Shown: positions 23,701-38,700 of the stretch, piece after piece | How the letters are laid out: each line of letters starts with the position of its first letter | How positions within the stretch are numbered: position 1 is the first letter of the stretch | Origin: Penelope pileata | Lineage: Eukaryota > Chordata > Aves > Galliformes > Cracidae | DNA length: 64,000 nt | Reading direction: 5' to 3' | Assembly: GCA_013396635.1 (NCBI GenBank) | Contig: WBMW01000795.1 | Coordinates: 1,005,158 to 1,069,157 of the forward strand | The notes under the pieces: generated by a model | Database searches by the model: none | The model's input: only the letters and a program-made list of their open reading frames with translations | What the model was told of the DNA's origin: nothing | Program-made: the position numbers and the translations under genes

Positions 23701-26700
23701 TTCCTCTGCTGCTGCTGAGCTGCTTTCTAATGAAGGCGCTTTCCTTTCAACACAGCAGGAATCAAGCTCCATACTTTTAACTGTATGGACTTCATCAGCT
23801 TGGGACTTTGAACAGCTAAGTGTAAGGTCAATACCAATTGCTTTATTGTTTTCACCTTTCTGGATTTCAGCTTTGTGTAAGTCTTCAGATGACTGAGACC
23901 CACTCCCATCTTTACTGAGGTAAAATTCAATAAGTTTATCTTTCTCTAGCTCTTTCTTAGTGTCCAATGCAGTCTCCACCTTACCTGTTGGGGAACTGAC
24001 ACATTTGTTTACTTCTGGAATAACATCTTGCTTTTCAGACAGCTCTAAGTCTAAGTCAGTTTTAGGTTCAACACTGTCCTTTTTTTCCAAGGAATCAACA
24101 GTCAAGTGCTCCTGGACTTCTGTAGTGGGTTTGGTTACCTGCTGCTTAGTTCTCCCCAACTCCCTGGGGTCAGCCAACAAGCCTTCCATTAAGGAGATTT
24201 TCCTGTCCGACCCTCTGTCCATATGAGATGATGCCTTTTCCAGATCAATGAAATCATCCCCTTCTCCTGAAAGGGAGTCTTCTTTGGTTCTGATGCCTGA
24301 AACATTTTTTTCTCCAGAAGGCTCCTTGATGCGAGGATCTGCAGCAAACTTTTCCAAATGTTCTGTGGCAGTGATATTATTGGGAAACTCCAGTGACTTT
24401 GATTTAATTGAGCCCGAACTCTCAGATGACTGAAGAACTTCAAAATCAGTAGATTTTTCCTTATCTGAAGGCTTTATCTGCTTGGCACCTGGAACAATGG
24501 ATGAATCACCATTCTGTTGCCTCTTTTCCTTGCTAAGGGATTTGAATTTGCTGAAAGGATTGATATCTTTCTCAGAGGAAAGGTCTTCCCATTCTCCTGG
24601 CCTGTACAGAGGACAAAGATCCTTTGGTATGTCACTGCCAGGTAAAATGATGGATGTACATAGGATGTTAAAAGCAAAATGGAAACAAAAAAAAACGGAA
24701 AAGAAAAAATGAATAATATATCAACCTAAGTTCTGAAACAACTAAAAGTCACTTTCTCCAAAATAAACATACATCAGTGGAAATAAATAACTTTAAAGAA
24801 AGAGAAAAATGTGGAAAGGAAAATACCAAAATAAAATGAGTAAAACATTTTGCAGACTATGCAACACAGGTGAAGAAATGGTACATGTAATAAAAATGTG
24901 CAAGTCATCAGAAGTTCAGTAACCAAAAAAAAACAAGGGACATGTATTTAGCTGCTGGAATTTCATTCATACCATACTAGTATTGTTACTTCCCACACTT
25001 GACAATGTGTCAAGCTCTACTCCTTGGTAGTTCAATGTTTTCTCACACTTCTCTAGTCAGTAAAAATGAATTTGAGAAGAAAGGAAATCACAGATAAGCT
25101 GTATCCTGTTTAAACATGTTTACTGCAAAGTGATGTGGCAACTTTTTTTTTTTTTTTTTTAAATTTAATCCAACACTAAGTTGTATTTCTTGAATGCAGA
25201 CTTCCACAAAGATTTATTTTTAACTTGAGACATTTTAAAAATTTTAAAATGGAAAATTATTAAAACTAGCATAAAACATTAAACCGCGTAAACGCTTTCT
25301 TACTGTTAAAAGTCTGAGGTGAATACAAGATTTTCATCACTTAGAAGTTACTAGGCACTCTAGTAATGAACAGAACAAGTATCTAGAAAACTTTTCTTGA
25401 ACTAAGAAAATGAAGAAAGCAGATGAATTTCACTTATGAAGTAACTATTGCCTATAAGGACAAAATCTTGCTTAGTACAAATTAAGCAGGGCTTACACAT
25501 AAATGAAACTAACATCTCCTCTGCCCCCAAGTCTATTGTGTATTACAAATTCTAACTACCATAACTCTTTTGGTTCTGAATTGGAAGTGAAGTACTCTAC
25601 AAAATAATATTTTTAGAAGCCTTGAAGGCGGCTGTTGCTACCTTCAAAAGTTATAAATAATACTCTCAGAATTGTCCCAGTAACATGTCAAATGGTTCAA
25701 ATCTATCCCTCTGCAATTCCACTGGAATAACCCTACAGACCAGACAGTGCAAGAGCCCAACCATGGCATGCCATCAATGCTTTTGTTAGTATGTTTTACT
25801 GGTCTCCTTTGCACTGGGATTCTCATATTCATAGCCCATTTCTCTTTACTGCCCTGGAAGTCTTCTAAGACATAAGCAGAAGAACACAAAGTGAATCATT
25901 CCTTTGTTGGCATTTTCCTCCCCTGATCTGTTTTATTCTGCTACATTAGACCTCTTTCCCCCCACCTCCCTTTGTTTCCATGACTGTTAGGGAAAATTTA
26001 GAAATGTAAGTTCAGTAAAGAACACTCCTTACGATGGCAAAGCATCTTTAATTTTCATGTGAGAGATGTCATTGTAGAGAGCTATAGAGACAACCTCCTC
26101 CATGGGGCAGATTAGCCCATATTCTTCACAGCCGTTCTCAATTACCAGAGGATCAGATTTATGTGGGTCAAACATGATGTTGTTCGGAGTTACTATCATG
26201 ACTCCTCCAACTACACCCTGGAATAGAAGAACAAAGAGTTAGCATATCACACGTAAGTTACTTATCATAACTTAGGAGCTTTTAGGCTACTGGACTAAAA
26301 AAAAACAAAAACAAATAAAAAAAATGATAGCAACCAAAAAAAAAAAGAGAACAATCAGTCAAACAAAAAAACCTCTCCTGCCTCTTTATACCACTGTCAT
26401 GCAGTGTTTGGTAACAAAACATTTTTCCAATTGCATTAAGACAGACATCATAAGGAGAGTAAAGGAAAGGATTTGTTAGTGACACTCAAGTTCCAAGTTG
26501 TTAAGGAAGAACATCTGAACTAGTCAACTTTCAGCGTTGGCTGTTACAAGCTAGAGTTGCGGATTGTTAACAAACCTCGGACAAAATAGGTTAGTGGATT
26601 TTAAAAACAAACAATTTTATCGTAGGTACAGCCACTCATACAATATATGAATTTATACGAAACCAGCATACACCTGAAGGCAATCTTCATCATGGAAATG

Positions 26701-29700
26701 TCAAGGTTACCGTGCTAAGCTAAATTCCAAATCATCCTGAAATTCCAAAAGTACATGCAGAAAGCTTCTATACATAAGAATCTATTATGAAGCAGCTTCT
26801 TCTCAGGTACCACTGATCCAGGCATATTTTGCACAGCTGTAGAAGATGAATTTAATTCCCTAAAACATGATCCAGCCATCAATTTGATAAGAAACCACAT
26901 CACTAACCATCCAGCATTCAGCCTCTGATACCTGACCATGTTTCAAGGTTTACAAAGGAGATTTCTGACTTCTTGCTCCTGCACCCTCTCTTCCAGAGAA
27001 GCTACAAAATTCACCAGACCAACTCAGAAGCTGTGTATAAATCATGACATATGGCAAAGTGGAGCCACAGTTCACCAGGAATGACCAACACTGTAGATAC
27101 TATTAATTATTCAAGGTCATCTGCAAGAAATACCAGGGAAGGCTAACAAATAGGCAAGTAAAGGACCACAAATAGTAGGGGTTTTGGTTTTGTTTATTTA
27201 TTTAATTGGGGAGATAAAGCTGATAGCTTGGCACTGAGAAGTGAGTACATGTGTGCCTGGTCCCTTGTAAAGCAAGGTCTGTATGGATTTCCCATATTCT
27301 TCTCCTATATGACTTGTGTACACACAGTTGTGTTTGGATGAAAGAATCAAAATCAAGCGCAGAGGCTTCTCCCACGGGTATGTGCTCTATTTATCCAGGT
27401 GAACGATACATCGGTAGGCTGTACTTACCCCTCAAGCCACTGCAGGAAGCAAGGCAAAGAAGAATTCTAGTTACCCTGACCAAGAAGCTGCCTCGCATTC
27501 TGCTGCTTTGACTGCAAATTACTTTTTCAGTCCTAGAGCCAAAAAATAACAATCTGTATCCTCTACACCTGGCAATCAACAATGCAACAGTATTGCCCTA
27601 ATTTACATACAAGACCGCAAGTAACCCAACATTGCTTTCTACAAAATACGAGACTACAGAAATTGCTGAGTGGTTAAATACAGTCCACGTCCACTTCATG
27701 CAAAAAGAAGTCAAAAATCTGAAGTGCAAACACACCTATCTCAGAGAATTCATAGGATTAAAATCTTTACAGCGGTTAGCATCACCATGGTTATGAATTC
27801 CAGACAACATGCAAACTCAAACATGCAGACATCTATCTGAAACTGGAGCCAACAACAGAAGATACATGAAAGTAGACAGTTCAAGAAAAAGTACTGCAAC
27901 CTTGAGAAGAAAATAGGGTCAAGATAATGCACAAGTGTTGTGCCTTCTCTTCTAGAACAGCTGCTGTAAAATTTAGGGTAGCAACTCTAGTGGGAACACA
28001 AGTGTCACAAGCATGCTTCCAAGGAAAAGAAAAGGTCTTCTCATGCAACGCTTATCTTTCTGTTAGAGTTTGCATCACATTCATTAGCAAGTGCAGAAGC
28101 AACACTGACATATTTGGAAACATCCATCTAGAGAGAGTTAAAATTTAGCTTAAAGTCATAAATGAAATAGGCATGTGTTCATCTTATGAAGCTGTTGCAC
28201 AACTTGATGTAACTGGACAACTAATCCTGACTTGTCTGAACTCTGAAGTGCAGTTTTCTGTGTCTAACAGTACACTCTGAAGCAGACATTTCTGGTTAAG
28301 ACATGGTAAGGGAATTAAGGTGGTTAGAAGAGCTGTTCTTCCATAAAGCAGCTATCATAACAGATTCAACACATTAAAGAACAGAATCATACCACATATT
28401 ACCATGGCATCAATAAACACAGTAGTGATAGATAAAGCCACTGCAACATTTACATTCTTTACAACTATGGAATATGACTGGCTCCCACAGTACTCATCTC
28501 TCACTTATCCACACAGATTTTGCTTTCAAAGACTCTTAAACAATGCCCCAAACGCCCAAGTTCCACGTACCTTACCATCTGTGAAGTAACGACAATTCAT
28601 TTTTAAGAATTTGACAACCACAGGCTCATCCTCCTCTGAAGTGGAAGACAAGACTCTCTCAACTGGTTTGAAGGCCTTTCTTGCCAAATCAGCATCCTTA
28701 AAAAAGAAAAAGCTCAGTGCAAAGCAACAGGACCAGAATCATATACTTCTAGATTCTGAGCAACTTAAAAAAAAAAAAAGTTTCACCAACTTTTTTCTTC
28801 TTTGGTTAAAAAAGAAAAATGGGGGTCATGCATGCGTAGGTCTGTATATACACACAATGCAGTATGCTATAAGGAAGGAAAATCTTATAACATTACAAAA
28901 AATCCCTCCAAACAAATAACAGGTAAGAAATTCAGACATGTCAAGGCAAGTAAGTCCACTGTGTTTCAATGAGGTCCTCTCATTAAGAGAGGGCCAGGCC
29001 TGCTGCCGCATGCACGCTGAAGACCTCTGCACACAGTGCAGCCCCGCTGGAACTGGTTTGGTTCCCATGCAGGAGGAACAGAGGGGTGGAACTGAAGTTA
29101 AAACACAATTATTCACTCCAGGCTTCTCTCAATTAGTTATGAGTTCAAAATGTCTGATTGCTTTATTATCAACAGATGGACAGCTAAACTCCCTGAAAAT
29201 ACTACCTACAACCACCTTTCCAAGTAATATGGAAGTTGAGCTACACCAAGGCCTTTCACAAAGATTAAATACAGCATTCTTGTCTTATATGGGTACCTCC
29301 ATAGTAAACTTGCTAGCAAGAAACCAGCCGCTCAGACAAACTAATATTCCCATGCTAATAGATCCTCATGCACAATTAAGCCTGCAGAACAGCACAGAAA
29401 GGCTGCAGAGCAGTATAGGCTTCTCCAGGGTAAAACAGTAAGTACTTCTCATGTCTAACTTCCTATTCCTTAGGAACCACACATTACACTATTTCCAATT
29501 GCTCTGATATACTTGGGGCCTGACTGATCTTGTACTGGGTTCCTCTGCTCAGAGGGAGCAGAACAGAATTTGGATTATTGTAACAAGTGGCAAAATCTGT
29601 ATTACAGCACATAAAAATTAATGTTAGTTAACATTAATAACACTACACATGAGGTCTGTATTTAACTTCAAAGAATAACTATTTACACAGCCCTGAATCT

Positions 29701-32700
29701 CAGCTTCAGAATCAGAAAGTGGTAAGCACTGGTTGAACGCTCACAAAACAATTTCTGACTTACTGGGAGTTTATCATATTCAGCATCTGATGATGAAGGA
29801 GAAACAGGAGCACCAGGACTGAAAGACGACAGCCTGGCAGCACTTGTTTGTGGCACAAAGAGAATCTAAATATAAAAACACATCAAAACATTAAGACCAG
29901 TTTTTAAAAGTTACTCCCTACAAATACTCAATTCTGCTAGAAAGACAACTCAATACTGATCACTTGTAATTGCAATGCACTCAAGTAGTTGATATCCTAG
30001 AATCCTTTTCCGTTAGTGGTGACGGTGGAGTATGTGCAGGTCTAATTACAAAATCTAGTTCTATGTTTTGTTTTGCAAAATAAGTAAGAAAATAACATTT
30101 TCCACACAAAGAGAACTTCCTTTTTCCCTGCAAAGCTACAATCCCATTTTCTCCTCCAATGATCACAACCACAAAACTAGTAACTGTAAAATGATGTAAG
30201 ATGTTGAGAAACAAAACCATTTAGTTTATCCCAGGTTTTGTCTTCTTGGTATTGCTGTCTCCTCGTGCCTCAGTTTCCCCATCTGCAGATCAGGATAGTT
30301 CAGACCCTTCTTGTCTGTGATGCAGGAATAGAGATCAACTCTTCAGGAACCAGATGTCAACGTTCATATTTGCATCTCCATTACTTAACTCTCCCCAGCA
30401 CAGTCGATCTCCATTTATTTCCCGTACAGGAGACTGACCCATCTCCAAAATAATGGCAAAGAACCATTTCAGTTATTGTATCTAACTCTCTAGTTCTTTA
30501 ATGTATCATATAATATAATTTATCCAGGCTTTCCAAGAATTTTGCTCTCTTACAACAGCTCCATCCCCCTCTTGAGCTTCAGAGTTGCCTTAAAGCTTTA
30601 GTGACAGCAAATAATAGACGTCAGATAAGTGATAATTATAAGTGCACCCCTCACCAAGTCCATGTAATGATCGAGTAAGTTGACCTTTGATGAGAGATTT
30701 AAATTACTGTCCATTATCTTCACATCCAAGTGCTAAACAATATGTGGAAAGCAGAAAAAAGCCTTTAAACGCATAGCAAATAATCAGGTTTCAAATATAA
30801 AAAATGTAAGAGATTTACCTGGCCTGGAACAATCGTCTGAGTGAAAAGCTTATTGAGTTCCACAAGCTTGTTTGGGGTAATGTTAAACTTTAATGCTATG
30901 CTGTTTATGGTGTCCTGATTTCCAGCCTGAAAAAAGAGTTGAATCTTAAGACATTGTGGTGATCACATACAGCTTAACAGCTGAACTGTAACCATCTAAA
31001 AAACTGTTTGCAAGGAATAGATTTGATGATCTAACACACCCCCTCTTTAACAGCTCATGTGATAAGCCAATGTCAATACAAAGAAAAAAAATATTCTCTC
31101 ACACTTTACAGTAGATAAAATGGAGATGTGTTACAGATGTCCCTCTCACTTTGTCACAAAACGTGAAAGCAGAAGCATCTTAATTGGAACTGGACTGGCA
31201 AGCGGAGAAAGGGGACACACACTGGAAAGTTCATTACACCTCAGCAGACCCAGTAAGTCAGACACTTGTTTTGCTCCCAGCTAGGAAGTGAGCCTTCTAC
31301 AGTCACACTGAGTGTGGGAGGGTCAGGTGGAAGTGCTGTTCAGGGATCCTGCATGACGTGCTGGGACTTTCTGTACAGAGAAAGTCTGTACACACTGAAC
31401 TGTGGCAGCAGCAGTACCCTCTCTGCTCCAGCTTAGAGAAAGGTTGCACAGACATCTCAGGATCAAGCACAGGCTTGACGCCTCTAAGCAGCACTGTAAG
31501 TATTTTTCAGAATGACAAAACCAATTATCCTATTAAAGGGTCACACTGCAGAAATAAAAACAGGACTGGCAGCTATAAGAGAAGGAAGAGCACCTGGGCT
31601 GAAAAGCAGTTCTGGATGCAAGCCCAGCTCTCCCCACACAACGATAATAGGAACAATTGAAACTGAGATACATACAAATGTATCATTTAGTATTCATTTC
31701 ATGCTTTCTGCTTTATGTCACTGGCTCACTGTCAACCTCAACAATTCCACTTAGAAAAAGCAGATGTAAGCAAACCACACAGCAATACTTACAGTATATT
31801 CTATGGTACCGTGGGGTTTCTGAGAAACCATCTTCTTCTCTTTCTTTTCATTGGTTTTGTTTTGATTGTCATCTAAGGAGGGGAAAAAAGGTTTATAATT
31901 AATTTTTAAGATGTTTTTGTATCAACATGCTTCAAAAGAGATTCATAGGATGTGCAAACTGCAGCTGTGAATGGGAACGGGACACAAAGGTATCTATTAA
32001 TTATTAGCCATTGCAAGGCAAGCAACACTTCATCAAGTACAGCACGTTTAGTAATCACTCAGGAACTCTGGAAGAATAATGTGCACAATACTGTATCAAT
32101 ACCAAGCCACTCCCATGCTTTTCTCCATGATTACTTCACAATTCAGCTAATGAATACAGGCACTTTGCGCGACAAACTGCTATCACGGCTGACATAGAAG
32201 CCAGCCTATGAATACATACACTGATATTGCATCGATATGACCATGACAGATACTGGTTAACAGCCATTTCAACACCTGAACTTAATATTTAAATATCACA
32301 TTCAACTCCGAAGCTTGAAGTATTCCAATAATCCTGCAAAACAGGAGTGCATAAAGCAGTATGAGCAAGCATAAAGTAGTATAAGCATGGTTGTATAAGC
32401 ATAAAGCTTGTTCAGCAGACATTTTCTGTCACCTAATGCACAGAAAGCTGACTGCAGCTGCACAAACCCTGCAGGACCAGAGAGGCACATACAGCACTCG
32501 GCAGTGTGAGCAGGGCTGCTCCTCTTCACTCTGATCACAGCAAAGGGACAGCAAACCCAAGGACCAGGGAAGTCACCCGCTTCCCACCCAGCCAGTACCA
32601 GGCCAGCTCTGTCCTTATGGGCTTACCTTGCACCCAGGGCCGCATCCTCCTGCCTGGTGGTGGGGATGAGGGCGGTGCACAGCCCCAACTCCAGGAGCGG

Positions 32701-35700
32701 GGCCGAGAGGTGGACAGGGCATGCATGGCTGCCCCACGTGCCCTCAGGCCCTCGGTAAGGTGGCCTGGCCTGGGCAGAAGAGGTGAGAAGGCAGGGCCAA
32801 GCCCAGCAGACCCAGCTACAGGGCTGTGGGGAGGCTGCCCTCCGAGGGAACGCTCCACTGTCCAAACTGGCAGCTCCGGAAGGAGACCAGGGAAGGGAGG
32901 AAGGGGAACGGCAAGGCAGGGTTCCAGGCTCACATTCAGGCAGCACCACAACCTTTGCTATTTCCAAAGAGGCAGACAGTAGTAAAAAGGAGGGTGAGGA
33001 CTCATATACCCAACTGTAATGTACACAAGAAGAAGGGAGGGGCACTCAAGCAGGTCACACCTGGACCTTCTGCGGCTGGTTTCCACAGTGAGAATAACTC
33101 GGGGACTAACTCAGCGCTTTCCAAAGACTGAGGCCACACGCTCAGGGACCTTCTTCAGCCAGCAGAGGCCCACACGAGCAGCACTCAGCATGCCCAGATG
33201 AGCACGTGTGCAGGTGGTACTGCAGACAGAACCCTGCCCAGGACACGGCCATGAGAAGTGCTGTGGTTAATATATTTGAGATAGCAACATGTATCTTCCT
33301 GTAACATCAAGGAGGCAGAAAGCACGCAAGGACCAAATACACACAGTTTAAACATGTATGGACAGCACACGTGGCGTGAAGGGCAGAGCTAGGATGAGAA
33401 TCATTGGGATGATTATGGCTTTTTGCAGATGGCATTTTGGAGCAGAAAAATCACTCAATGGTCTCAGCCATTTCATCTCCAAGTGAACTCGAATTAGCAT
33501 TCTTGCTGCCATTTTCTAACCATTTGCATTTTCATTGCTGCCATCATCTTACTCAGATCAAAGTCTATGCTGATGAAAAAAGAGGGTGATGACAACAGTT
33601 AAGGGAGCACAGTGTTAAATCATCAAAAACACAATGCCAACAATGGACAAAAGTGGCAAATAATGGATATTTCCCTAACCCATTACTTAAGTACAACTGC
33701 CAACATGAACACAATACTGTCTAAAGAAATTCCCTCAACCGATAATGAGTTAAATCTCTGTTTTGTGCTACTCAGGAGATACCATTTCAGAACTTCAGGA
33801 TAATTAAAACTGTGTAACACAAACACAAAGTCAAACCATATTATCTGCCTGTGAGCTATTACTAGGGATAAGGAAAAGTTTATTAGGAAGACTAAATCTT
33901 CTATTGAATCATTTCATCTAGCTAGAAAAAGTGGACAAATTTTCAAATACATGGACTCTTCCTTAGCTTGAAACAGCATGCATGAACAATAACTAGATAC
34001 GCATCAGTAAGACCTTAGGGAAAAAAAAATAAAGCAGACCAGAGGGATGGAGGGAAGGAGGCAAAATTTATCTGTTCAGTACAAACTTACATTTGTGTGT
34101 GAATGGGAAGAATAACAATACAATTTCCCTGTAGAGCATATGCTGTTTGGTATCAGCTGAACAGTTTCAGTTTCAAGACTTTGTCTTTGGAAGGTTAGAG
34201 AGGTTTGGACTGACAGCTGATGATGTCAGCAACCACTGACACTGTGGCATAAGGAGAGCACAGAACACTATGCCAACACAGATTACTTCCTATTCCACAG
34301 CTTCCTACCTGAGGAGGGAAGCTGCTCTCTCCCTCTCGCTTGCAACACTATTTTTCAGGTCTTTTCAACTGCATTGGCTGCTTAAGCTTGGAGACTATGA
34401 AGTATCATACAGTCAAAAGTTAAAACCTGAAATACTGTTGCAAGGAGACCTATAATATACTCTTGTTCTTGGCTGACAGAATTGGGGGTCTGTTTGGTTA
34501 GTAGAGTCCCCAACACAACTGTGGTGTTCTACAGTAGAGTGAGCCGGATACTTAGACACAGTTGAAAACATAAAACAGTAAAGACAAGAGAGAAGACAAG
34601 CTGGACTTAGAATAAATATAATGCCGTGCTTCTTTTGCCACTAAAAGTCAATAAATCCAAAATAAGTTAGATGGCTCGCTTTTTCTTTCACGCCTACCAC
34701 CTGGGTGCATGAATATATGTTGAATTTTGCAGGTAACATATTAACGCCATATGCAAATATAAGTTTGGAATATATTTATGAACTTCTTGAAAATAAGATC
34801 CCCTTTCCTTTTCACATTGGGAAGGGTTATATTCTGTATCTTTGTCAGAGTATTATAGCTTACACTTACTGTACATGCAGTTGGGCCAAGGCCACTAACT
34901 ACACTCTGCATGAACAATTGTCAAGGAGAACATAAAAGCTGGCAAAGAAAGCAGAAAAACAATATACTGCTTTTCCAGTTCTCTTATCCTCTCCTATTTC
35001 TTCTTCAGGACACCAAATGTTTTCTGACACTGTTTGAAGGCAGTAGGCCCAAAGGCACCCACAGCATACGCAGGTGTGATGGAGGCTAGCCAGGCTGATC
35101 CTCAGCAACCGCATTTCTTTCAGGCAGAACTGGATGAAGTACCTCTTCACAGGCTCTAAAATAAAAGGCACTGGCTACTTTTTGAACTTGGATATTTACT
35201 TAGTGGTGAAGTGACTCACTTCTGTCTCCCAAGTTTTCCTGCATTGCACATATTCTGAACATGGCATCGTACAAATGTGATAGCTGACTAGGTGTTAATG
35301 CAAATGGAATCACACTGCATTTGAAGAAAAAGGGTGGAGTGGGTGGAATGTACCTCTCTGCCTTTTCAGGAAAGACGTAAAAAAAGGAGTTATGTAAAAA
35401 TAGAATTAATCAGCAATGAGAAAAAGAATGCTAAATGAGAATAGGCAAGAAAATACACGCCTATTAAAAACTGATAGGTTTAGAATGGAAATGTTTCTGC
35501 CCTTGGTATATTTATATATAATTCAATTTCCTAGCAGATTGTTCATATTTCATTTTGCAATTCTGTGGGAAACCTTTGGGGAAAAAAAGAGTTCCCTAGC
35601 AATAGTTTGGAAAGCAACTATTGGAGGAATAAGACAAAGAGGTCAATCAGATTATTATCCAGAAGACCTTGACACATGATAGGAGAATTACACCTCTGCA

Positions 35701-38700
35701 ACTATGTAAATAGCTGTATAAATAGATTAGAAAGGGTCAAGAAGCATCAACAGAATCCTGGGCTGCTTATACCTGCATGCGACTTGCCAGTACAAGACGA
35801 TACCGTCACTATCACTGTTATACACTAATCTGCAAATGGCTGAAATCAGCACGAGGATTTTTAGTGCCAGCAATGACATCTGAACTGGCCTGACAGTTCA
35901 GCTGATGTCCAGTAATGCTATCAGGAACACAGAAGTAAACAAATGGCTGAATGACTGAGGTAAATAAACTCAGTAGCCTAAGAGAATAGAGGCGATAGCA
36001 CACTTAGACCAAAAGTCCATTTTACTTATTAATCTGTGTCTTAACAAAGACTTAGGCAGCACACAAACAGAGAAATCTTTTCTCTGACCAGTTCCCTGGG
36101 CTTCTAGAAATTATGGATTTCCCAAGTTAAAGGAACAGCATCCACTAGCCTGCCCAGTTCCCCCGCACTCCTGAGACCCTCCCACTGATCCTGGGACAGT
36201 GAACCCCACAATCTACCATCATGCACTACATAAGCCAGTGCCTCCTTTCTACTTAAAGTTTAAGACTTGTTGAATCTCACTAATTAATTACAATCAGGAT
36301 GCTCCTGCTTAATATTATCTTAAGAATAAACAAATAAATTATCCTTAGTCACCTTCAGCATACCACATACAACGTCATATAATTCTACACATCTTCCCTT
36401 AGTTATGTCATTTTTTCAGGTTGACTAATACTAGCATACTTTACGCTCTTTCCTATTTCTCTCATCACAAAGGCTGCCTTTATATTACGTAGTCAGAAGG
36501 GAAGATTAAAGAGGATGCAGCTGCTATGAGCAGTGAGGATGTGCAGAGGGCGTCCAGCAAAGGCAGGGGTGGTAGAGGGCTCCTGGCACTCTAGGTATTG
36601 TCTGAATATACAGGCAGGGTTCAGGTCAGATAACTTCATATCAGACAGAAAACAAAACCAACTTCTGCAGGTAGAGACCACCACTTAAGAAATAGGTCAT
36701 GGTGATGTTTACTAAAGTGCAGCAAGCTCACAGAGGAAGAAAGCTTGTGCCTTGTTGATGGAGATGGCACAACCACTCCCTGGCTAACAGTGATGCTGAT
36801 GGGCAGGACAGCTTCCGCCTCCAGCTTCTGTGAAACCCATCTGGGAGAAAGAGAGAGGGGTGATTTGCAGGAGTGCTCTCCCAAGCAGCCCACATGCAGT
36901 GTGAGTATCTGGAGTCATGGGGAAGAAGGAAGGAGAGAACACGAGGAGAGGGTGGAGGGGTTCTTGTTGTAGCCATAATGGTCAAAAATAGGCAAGACAA
37001 GGTTGTTGTAAGAAGTAATAGGTTTCTGACAGAACAATTAATATAGGCAGAACAATGGAAAGTCCTTGGGACCACAAATCCGCTTTTCAGGTCCGACAAA
37101 CAGTAGGCTTTGCTGCTAAGTACATGTTAAGAGTATGTTAAGATATGTATCAGCTGGACAGGAAAATAATGTTTTCCCAGCTGCAACGATCCTATCTGTC
37201 CGTCCTTGCCTGTAAGTAAGCTGGATACATATGCTTTTTTTGTGCTGTGAGGAAGCACTGCCTGCTGCTGCAAATCTTCTAAGTCTCTCTGAGATAGACT
37301 GGGTACACGAGCAAACTTCATCTGTCCGTGGGTCAAAACACAGATCACGTTCCCTCTCAGGTTTGAGACAGAGCTGTGGATACTTTTGAACAGCTGTTTA
37401 GATTTCATGAAATAATTTTGTACGACCCTAGGCAATGTAATGTAAAGAAATGTAATTATCCTGAGCACCTCTCAAGACAGGAAAGACAGGTAAGAGAAAA
37501 TAGATCTCACTTCTGCCAGTTCGCATTTTCATTAACAGTTCATACAATTTTTTTTTAAAATCAACTCCCCATGCCACAAGCTACATCTTTCCAACAGCAA
37601 AGTTCTTGTGGACACAAATGACTTCCTCACACAAGGCTGAAAATACATACTGACACTGAGCAAAGAACTAACAGTTGTGAGGTGTATTATTAAACCTGTA
37701 ACAGATGCTGAAATACCAGTCACTGCTTCATTTTGGGTAGGGTTTCCCTAAGTGAAAAAAAACTACAAAAAGGACCACTCAGATGCCTAAAATTCAACAC
37801 AAACTGTATACCTGTAGTCCTCTATGACTTGTCCAAGACTGAAGGCTAGTAGTGGGACAGAAGTTCTCTGCAGAGATAGTCTTTCTTCACAGTATAAATC
37901 AGGTTAGTATTTTTTAATCAGAAGATGAGTAACTGTAAATCTGGGAATAACATATTGCAACTATACACACAAAGGGCTGAATTAAAAGCAGAACAAGAAT
38001 TAAAAATCAAAATTGGGTGATTTTTCCTATGCAAAAAAAGAATACCTGGGAGAATAGGGGAAAAAAAAAAACCAGCTCTTAAACTATATGGAACTATATG
38101 GTATTTAGAGCATGTAAACTGTAAAAGTTACTATACAGAACCTTGAGCTCAAAAGCAACGTCAATACTCCTTATATAGAGAAGCATTCACAGGAAGAACT
38201 CCTGTACTATGCAAACTCCCCCATATGCAAATATCTGAAAGAAAAGGAAAGAACAGGACATCAAGAACCACTTGAACTGGGTTTAAACCAGAACCATTTT
38301 AACTGGTTTGTAATAGAAACAAAACCCACACACCTACCGAAGTGATCTCAAAGGTACAGTGGCCCAGATGATCAGTTCAATAGCTCACCTAACATGAGAC
38401 AGAAAAAAAGTGCAATCCATTGCACTATAATTACACAAAGATATGCAGTATTGAGGTTTCAGAGGATTTATAAAGTTTGATCACAGAGAAGCATATGACT
38501 TCTGCTCTGGACTTGGTCAATCTGACATTATTTAGCAGTGACACCCAACTGTCCTCCAGGGCAAACACGGAGGTGTGGTAAATTAAGGTCTATGAAGGGG
38601 AGAGGAGCTGTTTCCTCCTTGCATCTTTTTACCTTGAACTCTGTCTCTCATCTGCTCGCAAAGAGAAAGTTAATTCAATTAATTAAAATAATTTTTTAAA

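Noticed and set aside
23521..24357. Long minus-strand frame read as a free-standing 278-codon gene
   Set aside because: It is the interior of the large NCOA7 exon. Its apparent start is a TTG inside the coding sequence and its end runs into the intron past a good splice donor.
28938..29441. 167-codon plus-strand open frame
   Set aside because: It lies inside an NCOA7 intron on the opposite strand, with no recognisable domain and no flanking gene structure; chance is likely at this window size.
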